Notes under the pieces: model-generated | Database searches by the model: none | Told to the model about the DNA's origin: nothing | Seen by the model: the letters and a program-made list of their open reading frames with translations, nothing else | Origin: DATKXU01 sp035528905 | GTDB taxonomy: Bacteria > Armatimonadota > UBA5829 > DTJY01 | DNA length: 64,000 bases | Reading direction: 5' to 3' | NCBI GenBank assembly: GCA_035528905.1 | Contig: DATKXU010000037.1 | Span: forward strand, 8,686 to 72,685 | Shown here: positions 1 to 8,192 of the stretch, in pieces | Numbering within the stretch: position 1 is the stretch's first letter | Layout: each line of letters opens with the position of its first letter | Program-made: the position numbers and the translations under genes

Positions 1-192
1 TGTTCCCAACCCGGAACTGTCTATATAGCTGACCTTTGCCATACTGATTACTACATTCCGATCGCCCGCCTTCAGCAAGTCATTTATCGCATCCCGAAGC
101 TTCGCGCATGTGTAGCCGTCAACATCACCTGTCAGGTCAACAACCGGAACCTTGCCCGTCCTCCGAATCTTGACGTCGAGATCAGCATCCAT
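1..192 (-). CDS. STAS-domain protein (anti-sigma factor antagonist-like), C-terminus cut by window edge
   Basis: Only the first 64 codons are present; the gene runs off the left edge. Reading from the ATG at 192, the protein contains VVDLTGDVDG near residues 17-26 and ends at the edge with YIDSSGLGT, the hallmark STAS loop whose serine is phosphorylated in SpoIIAA/RsbV-type antagonists. A strong ribosome site, GGAAGGAG (201-208), lies 8 nt upstream. Proteins of this family bind anti-sigma kinases in partner-switching modules; no partner gene is visible here, so the regulated sigma factor is unknown. The STAS call is firm; the role is family inference. Confidence 0.85.
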   Translation of the reverse strand, partial: MDADLDVKIRRTGKVPVVDLTGDVDGYTCAKLRDAINDLLKAGDRNVVISMAKVSYIDSSGLGT

Positions 193-550
193 TGCTGTCA
201 CTCCTTCCGCGCACGGATGCGCCAACGCTGCCGGCCTCACAATCGGGCCGAAGGCGCATCGTTCCCTGACGCTCCTTTGACCCTAGTCGTGTTCTAACGC
301 CGCTCACATCTCGCCGGCCAGGAATGCTACCATACCCTGATAGTTGTCTAAGGCAATAGTGTAAGTGCTGCAGCGGATGCAGCCCGTGACATCACGGGCC
401 CACGTTATTTGGGAGTCACGTTAGTCTATTTCGAGGTCGGCAGAGTTTATTCCTTCGTGGGCAAGAAAGCCGACCGTTGGCGTCTTCGAGGTTTCCAGCC
501 CGCTGCAGTGCTTCTGTGCCCTAATAGGGAACTCCCCCGTGCTAACTCTG
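193..550. other. Intergenic region between divergent genes, with one 18-bp palindrome
   Basis: No reading frame here looks like a gene. The clearest structure is a perfect inverted repeat at 382-399, GCCCGTGA-CA-TCACGGGC, which could be an operator or an RNA hairpin; it is not followed by a convincing T-run. No confident promoter for the STAS gene was seen. Confidence 0.4.
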
Positions 551-579
551 TTGCAAACCCTGTCGTTTTCGCCTAGAAT
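551..579 (+). promoter_or_regulatory. Sigma-70-type promoter for the purine phosphorylase-like gene
   Basis: TTGCAA at 551-556 and TAGAAT at 574-579 are separated by exactly 17 nt. The only downstream gene on this strand starts at 658 (or 628), about 70 nt beyond the expected start point. Confidence 0.6.
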
Positions 580-657
580 GGGCACTGCAGATCGTTCTGC
601 AATAAGGATACCATCTACAGAGGAGCATTGTCAAGCTACTCAGCAGGAGAAGCGCTT

Positions 658-1413
658 GTGGCTATCGGTTTGATCGCTGGTACAGGGACGCATTTCTTAT
701 CGCCAAAGGAGCAGTGGTCCGAAGTTGCAACCCCCTACGGGCCTGCTTACCTGGCAGCCGGGGTCCTGGGCGGGAAAGAACTTGTGCTTCTGAGACGACA
801 CGGCCCAGCGTCGAACATACCTCCCCACCTGATCAACTACCGTGCGAATCTCTGGGCTCTGCGACAGGCCGGCGTCAAGCGCGTTCTGGCAACAGGGGCC
901 GTCGGCTCCTTGAGAAAGGAGATAAAGCCTCCCTCTCTCGCAGTGGTCTGCGACTTTATTGATTTTACGAGGCAACGCGAGACCACGATCCCCGACCGAC
1001 AGGAAACAGCAGTGGTACACACCGATTTCTCCATCCCCTACTGTCCGGAAACATCCGCCGCGCTTGAACAGGCGGCAGCGGAGTCGGCAATAGCTCTGGG
1101 CCGCCGAGTCACGTATGTCTGCGTGGATGGCCCCAGATACGAGACCCCCGCAGAGGTGAGGATGTTTGCCAAATTGGGCGGCGATGTTATCGGTATGACT
1201 GGGGTGCCGGAAGTCATTTTGGCAAGAGAGATGGGATTGTGTTACGCAGCACTGGCAATCGTGACAAACTATGCTACCGGCATCCTCAATCGGCCGGTTT
1301 CGCATGAGGATGTCATCGAATGCGTGGTCGAATGCCGGCAGCAGGTTCAAGAGGTGCTCGAGCGGACAGCGGCTATAGTGCCTGAAACCCGGGCGTGCTG
1401 CGCGCCGCCGTAA
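658..1413 (+). CDS. MTAP/PNP-family nucleoside phosphorylase, probably 6-oxopurine specific
   Basis: Phosphorolysis of a purine (or 5'-methylthio-purine) nucleoside to base and ribose-1-phosphate. The N-terminus GLIAGTGTHF matches the phosphate-binding loop; RRHG, GAVGSL and the late segment GMTGVPEVILAREMGLCYA are typical of the MTAP branch. Where methylthioadenosine phosphorylases carry Asp (TDYD) this protein has VTNYATG; Asn at that place is the 6-oxopurine signature of PNP and methylthioinosine phosphorylases, so inosine-type substrates are more likely than adenosine types. I prefer the GTG start at 658 (AGGAGA at 645-650, 7 nt away), giving 251 residues; a TTG at 628 is possible but its Shine-Dalgarno is only about 2 nt away. 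Convergent with the ATPase gene. Confidence 0.8.
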   Translation: MAIGLIAGTGTHFLSPKEQWSEVATPYGPAYLAAGVLGGKELVLLRRHGPASNIPPHLINYRANLWALRQAGVKRVLATGAVGSLRKEIKPPSLAVVCDFIDFTRQRETTIPDRQETAVVHTDFSIPYCPETSAALEQAAAESAIALGRRVTYVCVDGPRYETPAEVRMFAKLGGDVIGMTGVPEVILAREMGLCYAALAIVTNYATGILNRPVSHEDVIECVVECRQQVQEVLERTAAIVPETRACCAPP

Positions 1414-1422
1414 GCCTCAGAG

Positions 1423-2481
1423 CTATGGACGGCGGATAAGCTGCTTCAGCTCGGTGAGATTCCCCGCGTTGAAGAATGCTTCCTCCTCGCTTATGAGACC
1501 CTCCTTGAAGTACCTGACGAGGCACTGGTTCATCGTCTGCATGCCCCAGAAGCCGCCTTCGCTGATCGCTGAATAGATCTGGCCTGAACGCCCCTCCTCG
1601 ATCAGCTTGCTTACGGTCGGCGTGGCGATCATGATCTCCACGGCTGCTATGCGCCCAACGCCGTCGGCTTTCGGCAGCAGCTTCTGTGAGGCTATGCCTC
1701 GCAGGGAGTTTGCCATGCGCATACATATCTGAGGCTTGTCGTGCGGCGGGAACATGTTGATCATCCGGTCCATGGTTTCGGATGCGCTGGTAGTGTGTAC
1801 GGTTGACATGACGAGGTGACCCGTCTCCGAAGCGGCCAGAGCGACGTTCATCGTCTCCACATCGCGCATCTCACCGATGAGGATGACATCAGGGCTCTGC
1901 CTCACAATGTACTTGAGCGCATCAGTAAACGAGTCCGTGTCTATCCCGACCTCTCTCTGGTTGATGATTGAGAGCCTATCCTCGTGTACGAACTCTATGG
2001 GATCCTCGATGGTTACAACATTGCAGCGGCGGGTGTTGTTTATTAGATCAATCATGGCTGCCAGCGTCGTTGATTTCCCGCAGCCTGTAGGACCCGTAAC
2101 CAAGATCAATCCCTGCCGGTGCATAGTCAGATCGCTGACTACCGCCGGCATGCCGAGCTCCTCGAGGTTGTATATTTGGAGAGGAATCAGCCTGAGCACC
2201 GCACCTATGCTCCCACGCTGCTGGTACACGTTCGCCCTGAATCTAGCTACCTTGTCTATCGTGAAGGCCAGATCCAGCTCATGCCTGTGCTCGAATCGTG
2301 CGATCTGATTGGAGTTCATGATGCTGTACGCCAGCTCGCGCACATCATCCGCAGTAAGCGCCGGAAAGTCTGTAGGCATGACCCTGCCGTCAACTCGCAG
2401 CGTCGGCGGCGATTTCTCCTTCAAGAACAGATCGGAGGCCTTCTTTTCCGCTGCAAACTTCGCAAGTTCAGTGAGGTCCAT
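1423..2481 (-). CDS. PilT/PilU-family twitching-motility ATPase
   Basis: A hexameric AAA-like motor of the GspE/PilT family that would power retraction of type IV pili at the inner membrane. About 352 residues, the usual PilT length. Walker A GPTGCGKST is near 130-138, an Asp box (IEDPIEF) follows, Walker B ILIGEMRD near 200-207 and the His box STVHTTSA near 226-233. The GEMRD form (PilT usually has GEIRD) leaves PilT or PilU open. The ATG at 2481 is preceded in frame by a TTG at 2484. It lies 10 bp after the stop of the exported protein gene upstream and was probably co-transcribed with it. No other pilus gene is in the window. Confidence 0.9.
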   Translation of the reverse strand: MDLTELAKFAAEKKASDLFLKEKSPPTLRVDGRVMPTDFPALTADDVRELAYSIMNSNQIARFEHRHELDLAFTIDKVARFRANVYQQRGSIGAVLRLIPLQIYNLEELGMPAVVSDLTMHRQGLILVTGPTGCGKSTTLAAMIDLINNTRRCNVVTIEDPIEFVHEDRLSIINQREVGIDTDSFTDALKYIVRQSPDVILIGEMRDVETMNVALAASETGHLVMSTVHTTSASETMDRMINMFPPHDKPQICMRMANSLRGIASQKLLPKADGVGRIAAVEIMIATPTVSKLIEEGRSGQIYSAISEGGFWGMQTMNQCLVRYFKEGLISEEEAFFNAGNLTELKQLIRRP

Positions 2482-2491
2482 CAAGACTCGA

Positions 2492-3211
2492 TCAACTCCT
2501 TTGATCCCTATCCCCAGTATTGGGCCTGGCAGCCCTTCTCGTTACCAGGTATGTGAGCGCAGCAGCGAAGACCGCCAGCGCTGCAACAAACGAAAGAGCC
2601 AAAGCGCCAGGTCTTCTCCATCCGCTCTGCGTGGGCCTTTGTGCAATTCCGGTGGGAGGCAGTCCCAGGGTCTCGAACTTGGCGTCCTTCACGATCACGG
2701 TGTATTCGTAGGTATTAGTGCCACGTTTGAGCGAAATCTTGACGTACTTGTTTTCGTAATCCTCCAAGCCGTGGAATGTGAAACTCGGAGGCACGACGTA
2801 GATGATCTTCATCGTCCTCAGACGTCTCAGAGGCTTGACGATGGGCTCGACAGGCAGGACTCCAGACTCAAGCTTGATCGCTTCGGGTGTCATGAACGTA
2901 ACAGACGTCATGGGATTCTCGGGCGGCGCAGACAAGGTCTCGTCCGAGATGTCGACATTCGCAGCACTCCAGCCTGTCTCGGACAGCAGTTGCCACAGTT
3001 GATGCTCCGCTTCGCTCCTCGCAATAACCTTAGCGTAGGTTACGGATACCCAATGCCCTCCCTGGTTTCTGGCGTCTACCCACACAATCACATCCGGCGC
3101 CGGGCTAGCAGGCTGACTTGCAGCGGAGAAAGCACCGCTCGGCGCAATCAGCGTGAGTGACAGAGCAGCCAGTGCGCACCGTATGATGATTCCAGTAAGT
3201 GCCCGACTCAT
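2492..3211 (-). CDS. Exported protein of unknown function with C-terminal membrane anchor
   Basis: 239 residues. Hydrophobic N-terminus (RCALAALSLTLIAPSGAFSA) looks like a cleaved signal peptide; a second hydrophobic stretch (ALALSFVAALAVFAAALTYLV) near 206-226 followed by RRAARP is a membrane anchor, so the middle domain should face outside. The middle contains IIYVVPPSFTFHGLEDYENKYV-like beta-rich sequence with no motif I recognise. The frame stays open upstream through the tRNA-Ala gene, so the ATG at 3211 is chosen because it gives the signal peptide and leaves the tRNA free. Gene order with the pilus ATPase suggests an envelope role, by inference only. Confidence 0.6.
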   Translation of the reverse strand: MSRALTGIIIRCALAALSLTLIAPSGAFSAASQPASPAPDVIVWVDARNQGGHWVSVTYAKVIARSEAEHQLWQLLSETGWSAANVDISDETLSAPPENPMTSVTFMTPEAIKLESGVLPVEPIVKPLRRLRTMKIIYVVPPSFTFHGLEDYENKYVKISLKRGTNTYEYTVIVKDAKFETLGLPPTGIAQRPTQSGWRRPGALALSFVAALAVFAAALTYLVTRRAARPNTGDRDQRS

Positions 3212-3267
3212 CGTATGAGATGCCTCTGTGCGGGCGGCCCCGACCCGCAGCTCAGATGGCACAAAAA

Positions 3268-3342
3268 TGGTGGAGCTGATGGGAGTCGAACCCACGGCCT
3301 CTTCCATGCCAAGGAAGCGCTCTCCCACTGAGCTACAGCCCC
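3268..3342 (-). tRNA. tRNA-Ala (anticodon GGC), CCA encoded
   Basis: Full cloverleaf on the minus strand. The acceptor strand GGGGCTG pairs with CAGCTCC and includes the G3:U70 pair that defines alanine tRNAs. The anticodon loop TTGGCAT sits between CTTCC and GGAAG; the T-arm reads GTGGG-TTCGACT-CCCAT. Discriminator A and CCA (3268-3270) are encoded, followed by a T run. Confidence 0.96.
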
Positions 3343-3359
3343 ACTTCAACTTCGCGGAT

Positions 3360-3388
3360 ATTATACTACAAAACCCGGGCAGGTGCAA
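3360..3388 (-). promoter_or_regulatory. Promoter of tRNA-Ala
   Basis: On the minus strand TTGCAC (3383-3388) and a consensus TATAAT (3360-3365) are 17 nt apart, about 17 nt upstream of the mature tRNA end. Confidence 0.85.
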
Positions 3389-3469
3389 CACAGGTTCTGG
3401 AGCTGCGTCGAACAACGTGAACGTGAGACAAACATGCTCAGCAGCAGGGCCGTCCCGGATCGGGGCGTG

Positions 3470-3497
3470 TTGACAACCCGAGCAGAACATGTATGAT
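3470..3497 (+). promoter_or_regulatory. Promoter of the Lrp/AsnC-domain gene
   Basis: TTGACA (3470-3475) and TATGAT (3492-3497), 16-nt spacer, lead into the gene at 3544. Confidence 0.7.
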
Positions 3498-3543
3498 GGT
3501 AGGCACAGCGTCCAAACGTTGACTATCAGGGAGGTGTGGCGGC

Positions 3544-3825
3544 ATGGTGACCGCGATTGTTCTGATAACCGCAGAGAGAATGAGCATCCCGGAGACAGCG
3601 GAGACGCTGGCCGAGATCGAAGGAGTGGCGGAAGTCTATTCCGTATCGGGCGAGTTCGACATTGTGGCTATACTTCGGGTGCGTCAGTACGAGGAATTGG
3701 CGAGTCTAGTGACGGAGCGACTGCTGAAGATTCCCACGATAACGCGGACTCAAACCCACATGGCGTTTCAGGCGTACTCGAAGCACGACCTGGAGCGCAT
3801 ATTCGGGATCGGCGCAGAAGTGTAG
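3544..3825 (+). CDS. Stand-alone Lrp/AsnC effector-binding (RAM) domain protein
   Basis: 93 residues that correspond to just the ligand-binding/oligomerisation half of Lrp/AsnC regulators: AIVLITAE strand, helix ETAETLAEIEGVAEVYSVSG, the conserved GEFDIVAILR strand and ITRTQTHMAF at the end. No helix-turn-helix is present, so it probably does not bind DNA alone; such single-domain proteins bind amino acids or related ligands as oligomers. GGGAGG lies 9 nt before the ATG. Has its own promoter and is flanked by tRNA-Ala and tRNA-Sec on the other strand. Confidence 0.85.
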   Translation: MVTAIVLITAERMSIPETAETLAEIEGVAEVYSVSGEFDIVAILRVRQYEELASLVTERLLKIPTITRTQTHMAFQAYSKHDLERIFGIGAEV

Positions 3826-3887
3826 GGACTGTCAGCGGTCAACTGTGGAAAGTATTCTCTTGCTTATGCGTAGGCCTACCAGCTACA

Positions 3888-3984
3888 TGGCGGGAGTGTG
3901 TGGGAATCGAACCCACCCAGGACACTCTTCATGCCCTACACAGGTTTTGAAGACCAGGAGAGCCACCAGGCCCCATCCACTCCC
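3888..3984 (-). tRNA. selC: tRNA-Sec (selenocysteine tRNA, anticodon TCA), CCA encoded
   Basis: Reverse strand gives a 97-nt tRNA including CCA. Diagnostic points: anticodon loop CTTCAAA with anticodon TCA reading UGA; an extended acceptor/T-arm (GGGAGTGG against ACACTCCC, last pair mismatched, then GTGGG-TTCGATT-CCCAC); a 6-bp D-stem with 4-nt loop (GGGGCC-TGGT-GGCTCT); and a long variable arm (GGGCA...TGTCC). These features together exclude an ordinary suppressor-like or serine tRNA. It lies 858 bp downstream of selA on the same strand but has its own promoter. Confidence 0.95.
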
Positions 3985-4002
3985 GAATAAGTCCGCATAC
4001 AC

Positions 4003-4031
4003 AGTATACGCGGGGTCATAGAGGGAGTCAA
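4003..4031 (-). promoter_or_regulatory. Promoter of tRNA-Sec
   Basis: Minus strand TTGACT (4026-4031) and TATACT (4003-4008) separated by 17 nt, ending 18 nt before the tRNA. Near consensus. Confidence 0.85.
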
Positions 4032-4097
4032 GTCGGGCGGGCTGCCCCGGCGCACAACTGCGGAAGGCCGCCTGCATATCCTCGGGGGTTGCAACTC

Positions 4098-4778
4098 TCA
4101 GTTTGCCTGTGGGTAGTCCGGACCTTGCTGCGCCTGTTCCAGCTCTTCTGGCAGCTCAACTCGCTGGGCTTGCACGACCGCGAGGAACGCCTCCACAACA
4201 ATGGAATCGAACTGCGTGCCTGCGCTTCCTCGGAGTTCGTCCAGCGCCTCATCAAGCCGCATAGCATCTCGCCAGGGCACATCCGATACGAGCATATCGA
4301 ACGTCTCTGCAACGGCAATGATGCGCGCGCCAAGGGGGATCTCATGACCTTTCAACCCGTCGGGATATCCCTTCCCATCGAACCTCTCATGGTGGTGCTT
4401 TATCATTGGCAGGCAGGGCTTCAACTCCTCGACGCGCTCAAGCATTCTGATCGCAATTGTGCTATGAAGGCGCATGATCTCGAACTCGCGGTCTGTCAGC
4501 CGGCCGAGCTTCTCGACGATTTGTTTGGAGATGCCAACCTTTCCGATGTCATGCAGGATAGCGGCACGCCTGAGCGCAACTAGTTCCTTTTGCGGAAGAT
4601 CGAGATGCTTGCCCATTGAAACTGCGTAGGCAGCCACACGATCACTGTGTCCGTCCGGTGCTCCCAGGCTCGCCGACCTCAGGTTCAACATTCCCATGAG
4701 GGCTTGTGTTTCGGATTTGATCGTCGGGGGCGTCGGGACATCAGGCTCAGGGTCTTCCGCCAGTCTCTTCATCAACAT
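4098..4778 (-). CDS. HD-GYP-type phosphohydrolase
   Basis: 226 residues. The catalytic HD pair is in ILHDIGK (His76-Asp77), with upstream GHSDRV (about 43-48) and downstream HHERFDGKGYPDG (about 128-140), the GYP signature of enzymes that hydrolyse cyclic di-GMP. There is no receiver or other sensory domain; residues 1-25 are acidic and proline-rich, so the protein is a short soluble form. GAGGAG sits 7 nt before the ATG at 4778. It follows selA on the same strand with a 64-bp gap and may be co-transcribed, but no functional link to selenium is known from the family. Confidence 0.85.
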   Translation of the reverse strand: MLMKRLAEDPEPDVPTPPTIKSETQALMGMLNLRSASLGAPDGHSDRVAAYAVSMGKHLDLPQKELVALRRAAILHDIGKVGISKQIVEKLGRLTDREFEIMRLHSTIAIRMLERVEELKPCLPMIKHHHERFDGKGYPDGLKGHEIPLGARIIAVAETFDMLVSDVPWRDAMRLDEALDELRGSAGTQFDSIVVEAFLAVVQAQRVELPEELEQAQQGPDYPQAN

Positions 4779-4842
4779 TCGTCATCTCCTCTACAGATTC
4801 ATACGTTTTTAATTATCGGCTCGGAGTAGCACTGACAGGAGA

Positions 4843-6255
4843 CTACGGGCGGAAAATTTCCTCTGCGGCGCGGACTATGTGCTGGATCTCGTTGTCTTCG
4901 ATGGTTCGCAGGTCCAGAAGGAATCGGTCATCCGCCACCCTGCCAAAGATTGGCGGTTCGGCCATACGAAACGCCTTGGCAAGGTCCGCAGCGCTCATGC
5001 GGACGGATGAGATCGCGAGGAGCTTTGTCGGCAGGTGCTCGCCAGGCAGCGATCCACCGCCGATCTCCGAGAGCCCGTCGGTTACCTCGGCCCCCGCTCT
5101 GTCTGCAGCAACCCTGGTGATTGCCCGCCGCAAGCGCGTCGCTGAGCGATTAATATCCGCCAGCGACCGGCTGATGAATCTAAGCGTGGGGACAGCACTC
5201 TGGAGAGTCTCGGGATCGGTGTAAAGCCTAAGGGTGCTCTCCAAGGCGGCGACGGTCAGTTTGTCGATACGAAGAGCTCGCGCCATCGGATTTCCAGCCA
5301 TGGCACCCACAACCTGCCCTCGCCCGACGATGAGGCCGGCCTGCGGGCCGCCGAGAAGTTTGTCTCCGCTGAACATCACGACATCCGCCCCAGCCTTGAC
5401 GCTGTCCTGCACGAGCGGCTCGCCTCTTAGCCCAAAGCGCGTTACATCCACCAGTGCGCCGCTTCCAAGGTCTTCCGCGACCGGGATATTGCAGCGGCGC
5501 CCGAGTTGTACCAAGTCGCCGATGGGGACTTCACTCGTGAAGCCGACGATGCGGAAGTTGCTCGTGTGCACGCGCAGTATCAAGGCCGTCTGATCGGAGA
5601 TGGCAGCCTCGTAGTCGTCCAGGCGGGTGTGGTTCGTCGTTCCCACCTCTACCAACCGCGCACCTGATCGAGCCATTATGTCAGGGAGCCTGAATGAACC
5701 CCCGATCTCTACTAACTGCCCTCGTGAGACTATGACTTCCTTACCGTTCGCTAGCGTATTCAGAGCCAGCATGACGGCGGCTGCATTGTTATTCACAGCG
5801 AATCCGGCTTCCGCGCCGCATAGCTCGGCTAGGAGCTTGCTGAAGTGTATATCCCGCGAGCCTCGACCGCCGGTCTCCAGGTTGGTCTCGAGGTTCGAGT
5901 GACCGGCAGCGACGGCATTCAGCGCCGCGAGAGTCGCTTCTGGCAGCACAGCACGGCCCAGACCGGTATGCAAGATGACTCCGGTTCCGTTGATTGCTTT
6001 TCGAAGCGATGGACTGCTGAGCCGCAGTGCCAGGTCACGGGCCTGGTCCGCTATGCGTTTGGGCGATAGATCCTCCGCCGTCGGCATCGGGCCGTCCAAG
6101 ACTCTGTTGCGAAGTTCATCGAGAGTTTGACGCACGGCGGTGACAACCGTGCTGCGGGGAACTCGCCCTGCCAACTCCTTCAGAGCCGCGGTGTTCAGCA
6201 GTCTATCCACGGCCGGCAAGCTTCGCACAACCTCACGCGCCGTGTCCTTGGTCAT
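4843..6255 (-). CDS. selA: L-seryl-tRNA(Sec) selenium transferase
   Basis: Pyridoxal-phosphate enzyme that converts seryl-tRNA(Sec) to selenocysteyl-tRNA(Sec) with selenophosphate. 470 residues, the normal length. N-terminal tRNA-binding part (RSLPAVDRLLN, residues 11-21), then AINGTGVILHTGLGRA near 88-103, the PLP-site run NNNAAAVMLAL, GTTNHTRLDDYE, and the PLP lysine in FSGDKLLGGPQAG (Lys299, close to the Lys295 position of E. coli). AGGAG is 7 nt before the ATG. selC lies downstream on the same strand; selB and selD are not in the window. Confidence 0.97.
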   Translation of the reverse strand: MTKDTAREVVRSLPAVDRLLNTAALKELAGRVPRSTVVTAVRQTLDELRNRVLDGPMPTAEDLSPKRIADQARDLALRLSSPSLRKAINGTGVILHTGLGRAVLPEATLAALNAVAAGHSNLETNLETGGRGSRDIHFSKLLAELCGAEAGFAVNNNAAAVMLALNTLANGKEVIVSRGQLVEIGGSFRLPDIMARSGARLVEVGTTNHTRLDDYEAAISDQTALILRVHTSNFRIVGFTSEVPIGDLVQLGRRCNIPVAEDLGSGALVDVTRFGLRGEPLVQDSVKAGADVVMFSGDKLLGGPQAGLIVGRGQVVGAMAGNPMARALRIDKLTVAALESTLRLYTDPETLQSAVPTLRFISRSLADINRSATRLRRAITRVAADRAGAEVTDGLSEIGGGSLPGEHLPTKLLAISSVRMSAADLAKAFRMAEPPIFGRVADDRFLLDLRTIEDNEIQHIVRAAEEIFRP

Positions 6256-6378
6256 CGGGAAGCTCCTGATCTGCGTAGTATTCCCCTACATATTACCACA
6301 AGTTGCCTGCCAGGGTAATGCAAGTCGTGAGGCGCTTTGCGAGAATATGGCCCCCCGCAGGTTTGACTACTCTGATCT

Positions 6379-6714
6379 TCAGCGCTCGGTCTTCCCGGGC
6401 CCTGGCGGGGCTGCGCTCATATCCTTGATCTTCTGCTCGAGAGCGGCTATTCTGGTTTCCAGCGCTGCGATCTGGGTCCGATCCGCGACACCGATTTCCT
6501 TGAGCGTGTCCCTTATTTGCGCGCGGATACGCTCATTCAGCTTGCGGCGTTCTTCCTCGGTGCGGCACATCAGCTCTTCGTACATCTTCCTGCCTTCTTC
6601 AGCGGTGATTTCGCCGCGCTTCACCAGATCGTCTACCACCTCCCTTATCTTATCCGCAGACACGGCGGCCGCTCCAAGACCAAATAGCAGCAGCTTGCGA
6701 AGTGTCTCAAACAT
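6379..6714 (-). CDS. Phasin-like / PhaR-type coiled-coil small protein
   Basis: 111 residues: a short hydrophobic N-terminus (LRKLLLFGLGAAAVSADKI), then long charged helices with heptads (VDDLVKRGEITAEEGRKMYEEL and a coiled coil AALETRIAALEQKI) and a Pro-rich tail. This matches the family annotated as polyhydroxyalkanoate-synthesis regulator/phasin-like proteins; most members have no proven role. The ATG at 6714 is preceded by AAGGAGGC with 6-nt spacing, which decides the start against longer frames. Confidence 0.65.
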   Translation of the reverse strand: MFETLRKLLLFGLGAAAVSADKIREVVDDLVKRGEITAEEGRKMYEELMCRTEEERRKLNERIRAQIRDTLKEIGVADRTQIAALETRIAALEQKIKDMSAAPPGPGKTER

Positions 6715-6802
6715 TCCAATGCCTCCTTGTTCTTGACTTGGCATGAAGGGCGCTCCGAAGTGGCAGATCGGCGATGGCGGCAGTTCCCTTGCCACGGCTG
6801 CA

Positions 6803-7312
6803 TCAGTCGCGGCGCCAGTTGACTCGCAACAGCTTCGTATCCCGCGACCACTTGTACTCAACGTCTCCCGAATACGACTTCCGCACGGCCCGGCCCAGCT
6901 TCTGCGCAAGCTTCTCGTTTGTCGTGAGCACGACCAGCCCAGCGTCAGACCGCTCTATATCCATTATACGCGCCAGGGGATTGGTTTGCATTGCCCTCCG
7001 GTTTTCGCGATTCAGGAGATTTACTATCTCACGCTCATGATGCTCCAGGAACGCACCGGAGAGGGCAAGCACGCCGCCGGGCAAACGGTCCTTTATCTTC
7101 CGGCAGCCCGGACACAATGTATCCACTAGGCGTTTCGCTCGTGCCAGATCGCGCGCCGCCTGACTCTCCAGCTCCCACCTGTGGCCTGCGTATACGGAGC
7201 GGCACTCCCGGCAGATTGCAACTTCATCGGGCTTCAAGTCCAGAAGGTAGGGGTCACCGGATGTCTTCACATTCCTGCGAATACGGACCAGCTTTTTGCG
7301 TGAGGTGATCAC
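6803..7312 (-). CDS. Zinc-ribbon protein of the BCAM0308 type
   Basis: 169 residues from a GTG at 7312 with a perfect AGGAGG 8 nt upstream. Two CxxC knuckles, CRECRSVYAGHRW near 36 and CPGCRK near 70, form a zinc ribbon resembling NMD3-like proteins. The C-terminal half (DIERSDAGLVVLTTNEKLAQ) is an alpha/beta domain often found in this uncharacterised family. Soluble; no catalytic motif seen. Function unknown. Confidence 0.6.
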   Translation of the reverse strand: MITSRKKLVRIRRNVKTSGDPYLLDLKPDEVAICRECRSVYAGHRWELESQAARDLARAKRLVDTLCPGCRKIKDRLPGGVLALSGAFLEHHEREIVNLLNRENRRAMQTNPLARIMDIERSDAGLVVLTTNEKLAQKLGRAVRKSYSGDVEYKWSRDTKLLRVNWRRD

Positions 7313-7382
7313 TCCAAGCTCCTCCTGAGCATGTTTACCCCACGGTATCGCCGGGAAAACAACGCGAAAGGACCAGTGAGCG

Positions 7383-8147
7383 CTAGAGGCTCCGGTAGGC
7401 GTGCAACAGTTCGGCGAGAGTAACAATGACCAAGAACAGGGCGACGAGGAGTATCCTGCCGAAGATTGAGAGAGCACTGAGGGCGAACAACACAATGATG
7501 ATCACCGTCACGGTGATCGCTGAAGTCACCGCGATTTGCCTGATGCCGCCCCGCGCCAGCCATTGCTTCAGCTCACTGGATATCCGAAGCTCCCCTTCGC
7601 ACTCGCCGCAACGAGTGCGCTCCGGGGGATTCTTATGGCCGCAGCTTGGACAGCTGATCGGCGGAGTCACCTTCTCCTGCCTCTCCTGGATAAACTGCTC
7701 CAGGCGACGGACCTCCTCCGGACTGCTAGGGCACATGCGCACGAGCTCGGTTTGCTCGGCAATTGCTTCATCGAGCCTGCCCAGCGTGTACAACTCCTCG
7801 GCCAGCCGGCTTCGGGCAGCCATGTTTAACGGGTCACTGGTAATGGCGTTCTTATACTGCTCGATTCGCTCGTCGTGGAAGCAGTGGTCAGCCCGGCGTT
7901 CCCGCCATCTCGGCAGAATCAGCAGTGAGACCAGCAGGATCAGAATAACCAAGACTGGGAGGACCCGAAGGGTGACAACGGAGATGATTAGACCCAGGTA
8001 CAAGCCGGTAATGAGGATGCACTCCAGCCCGCCGATTGTGCCCTCAACGTAGCACCCGATAGTCTTGTGCAGCAGTAGCCCGGCGAGGATCCCAAAAAAA
8101 ACTGCCAAGCTCACAAGAAGAAATACGTTTCCAGGCTGACTGACCAC
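7383..8147 (-). CDS. Membrane protein with TPR and zinc-ribbon segments, unknown function
   Basis: 254 residues from a GTG with AAGGAGCG upstream. Two or three N-terminal membrane helices (residues 8-80), a cytosolic part with one TPR-like pair (YKNAITSDPLNMAARSRLAEELYTLGRLDEAI), a CPSCGHKNPPERTRCGEC zinc ribbon near 166-182, then two C-terminal membrane helices. The arrangement suggests a small membrane scaffold. No family with a known role recognised. Confidence 0.6.
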   Translation of the reverse strand: MVSQPGNVFLLVSLAVFFGILAGLLLHKTIGCYVEGTIGGLECILITGLYLGLIISVVTLRVLPVLVILILLVSLLILPRWRERRADHCFHDERIEQYKNAITSDPLNMAARSRLAEELYTLGRLDEAIAEQTELVRMCPSSPEEVRRLEQFIQERQEKVTPPISCPSCGHKNPPERTRCGECEGELRISSELKQWLARGGIRQIAVTSAITVTVIIIVLFALSALSIFGRILLVALFLVIVTLAELLHAYRSL

Positions 8148-8192
8148 CCTAGTTCGCTCCTTGAGCGAGATACCATCGAGCCGATCCGCTGA

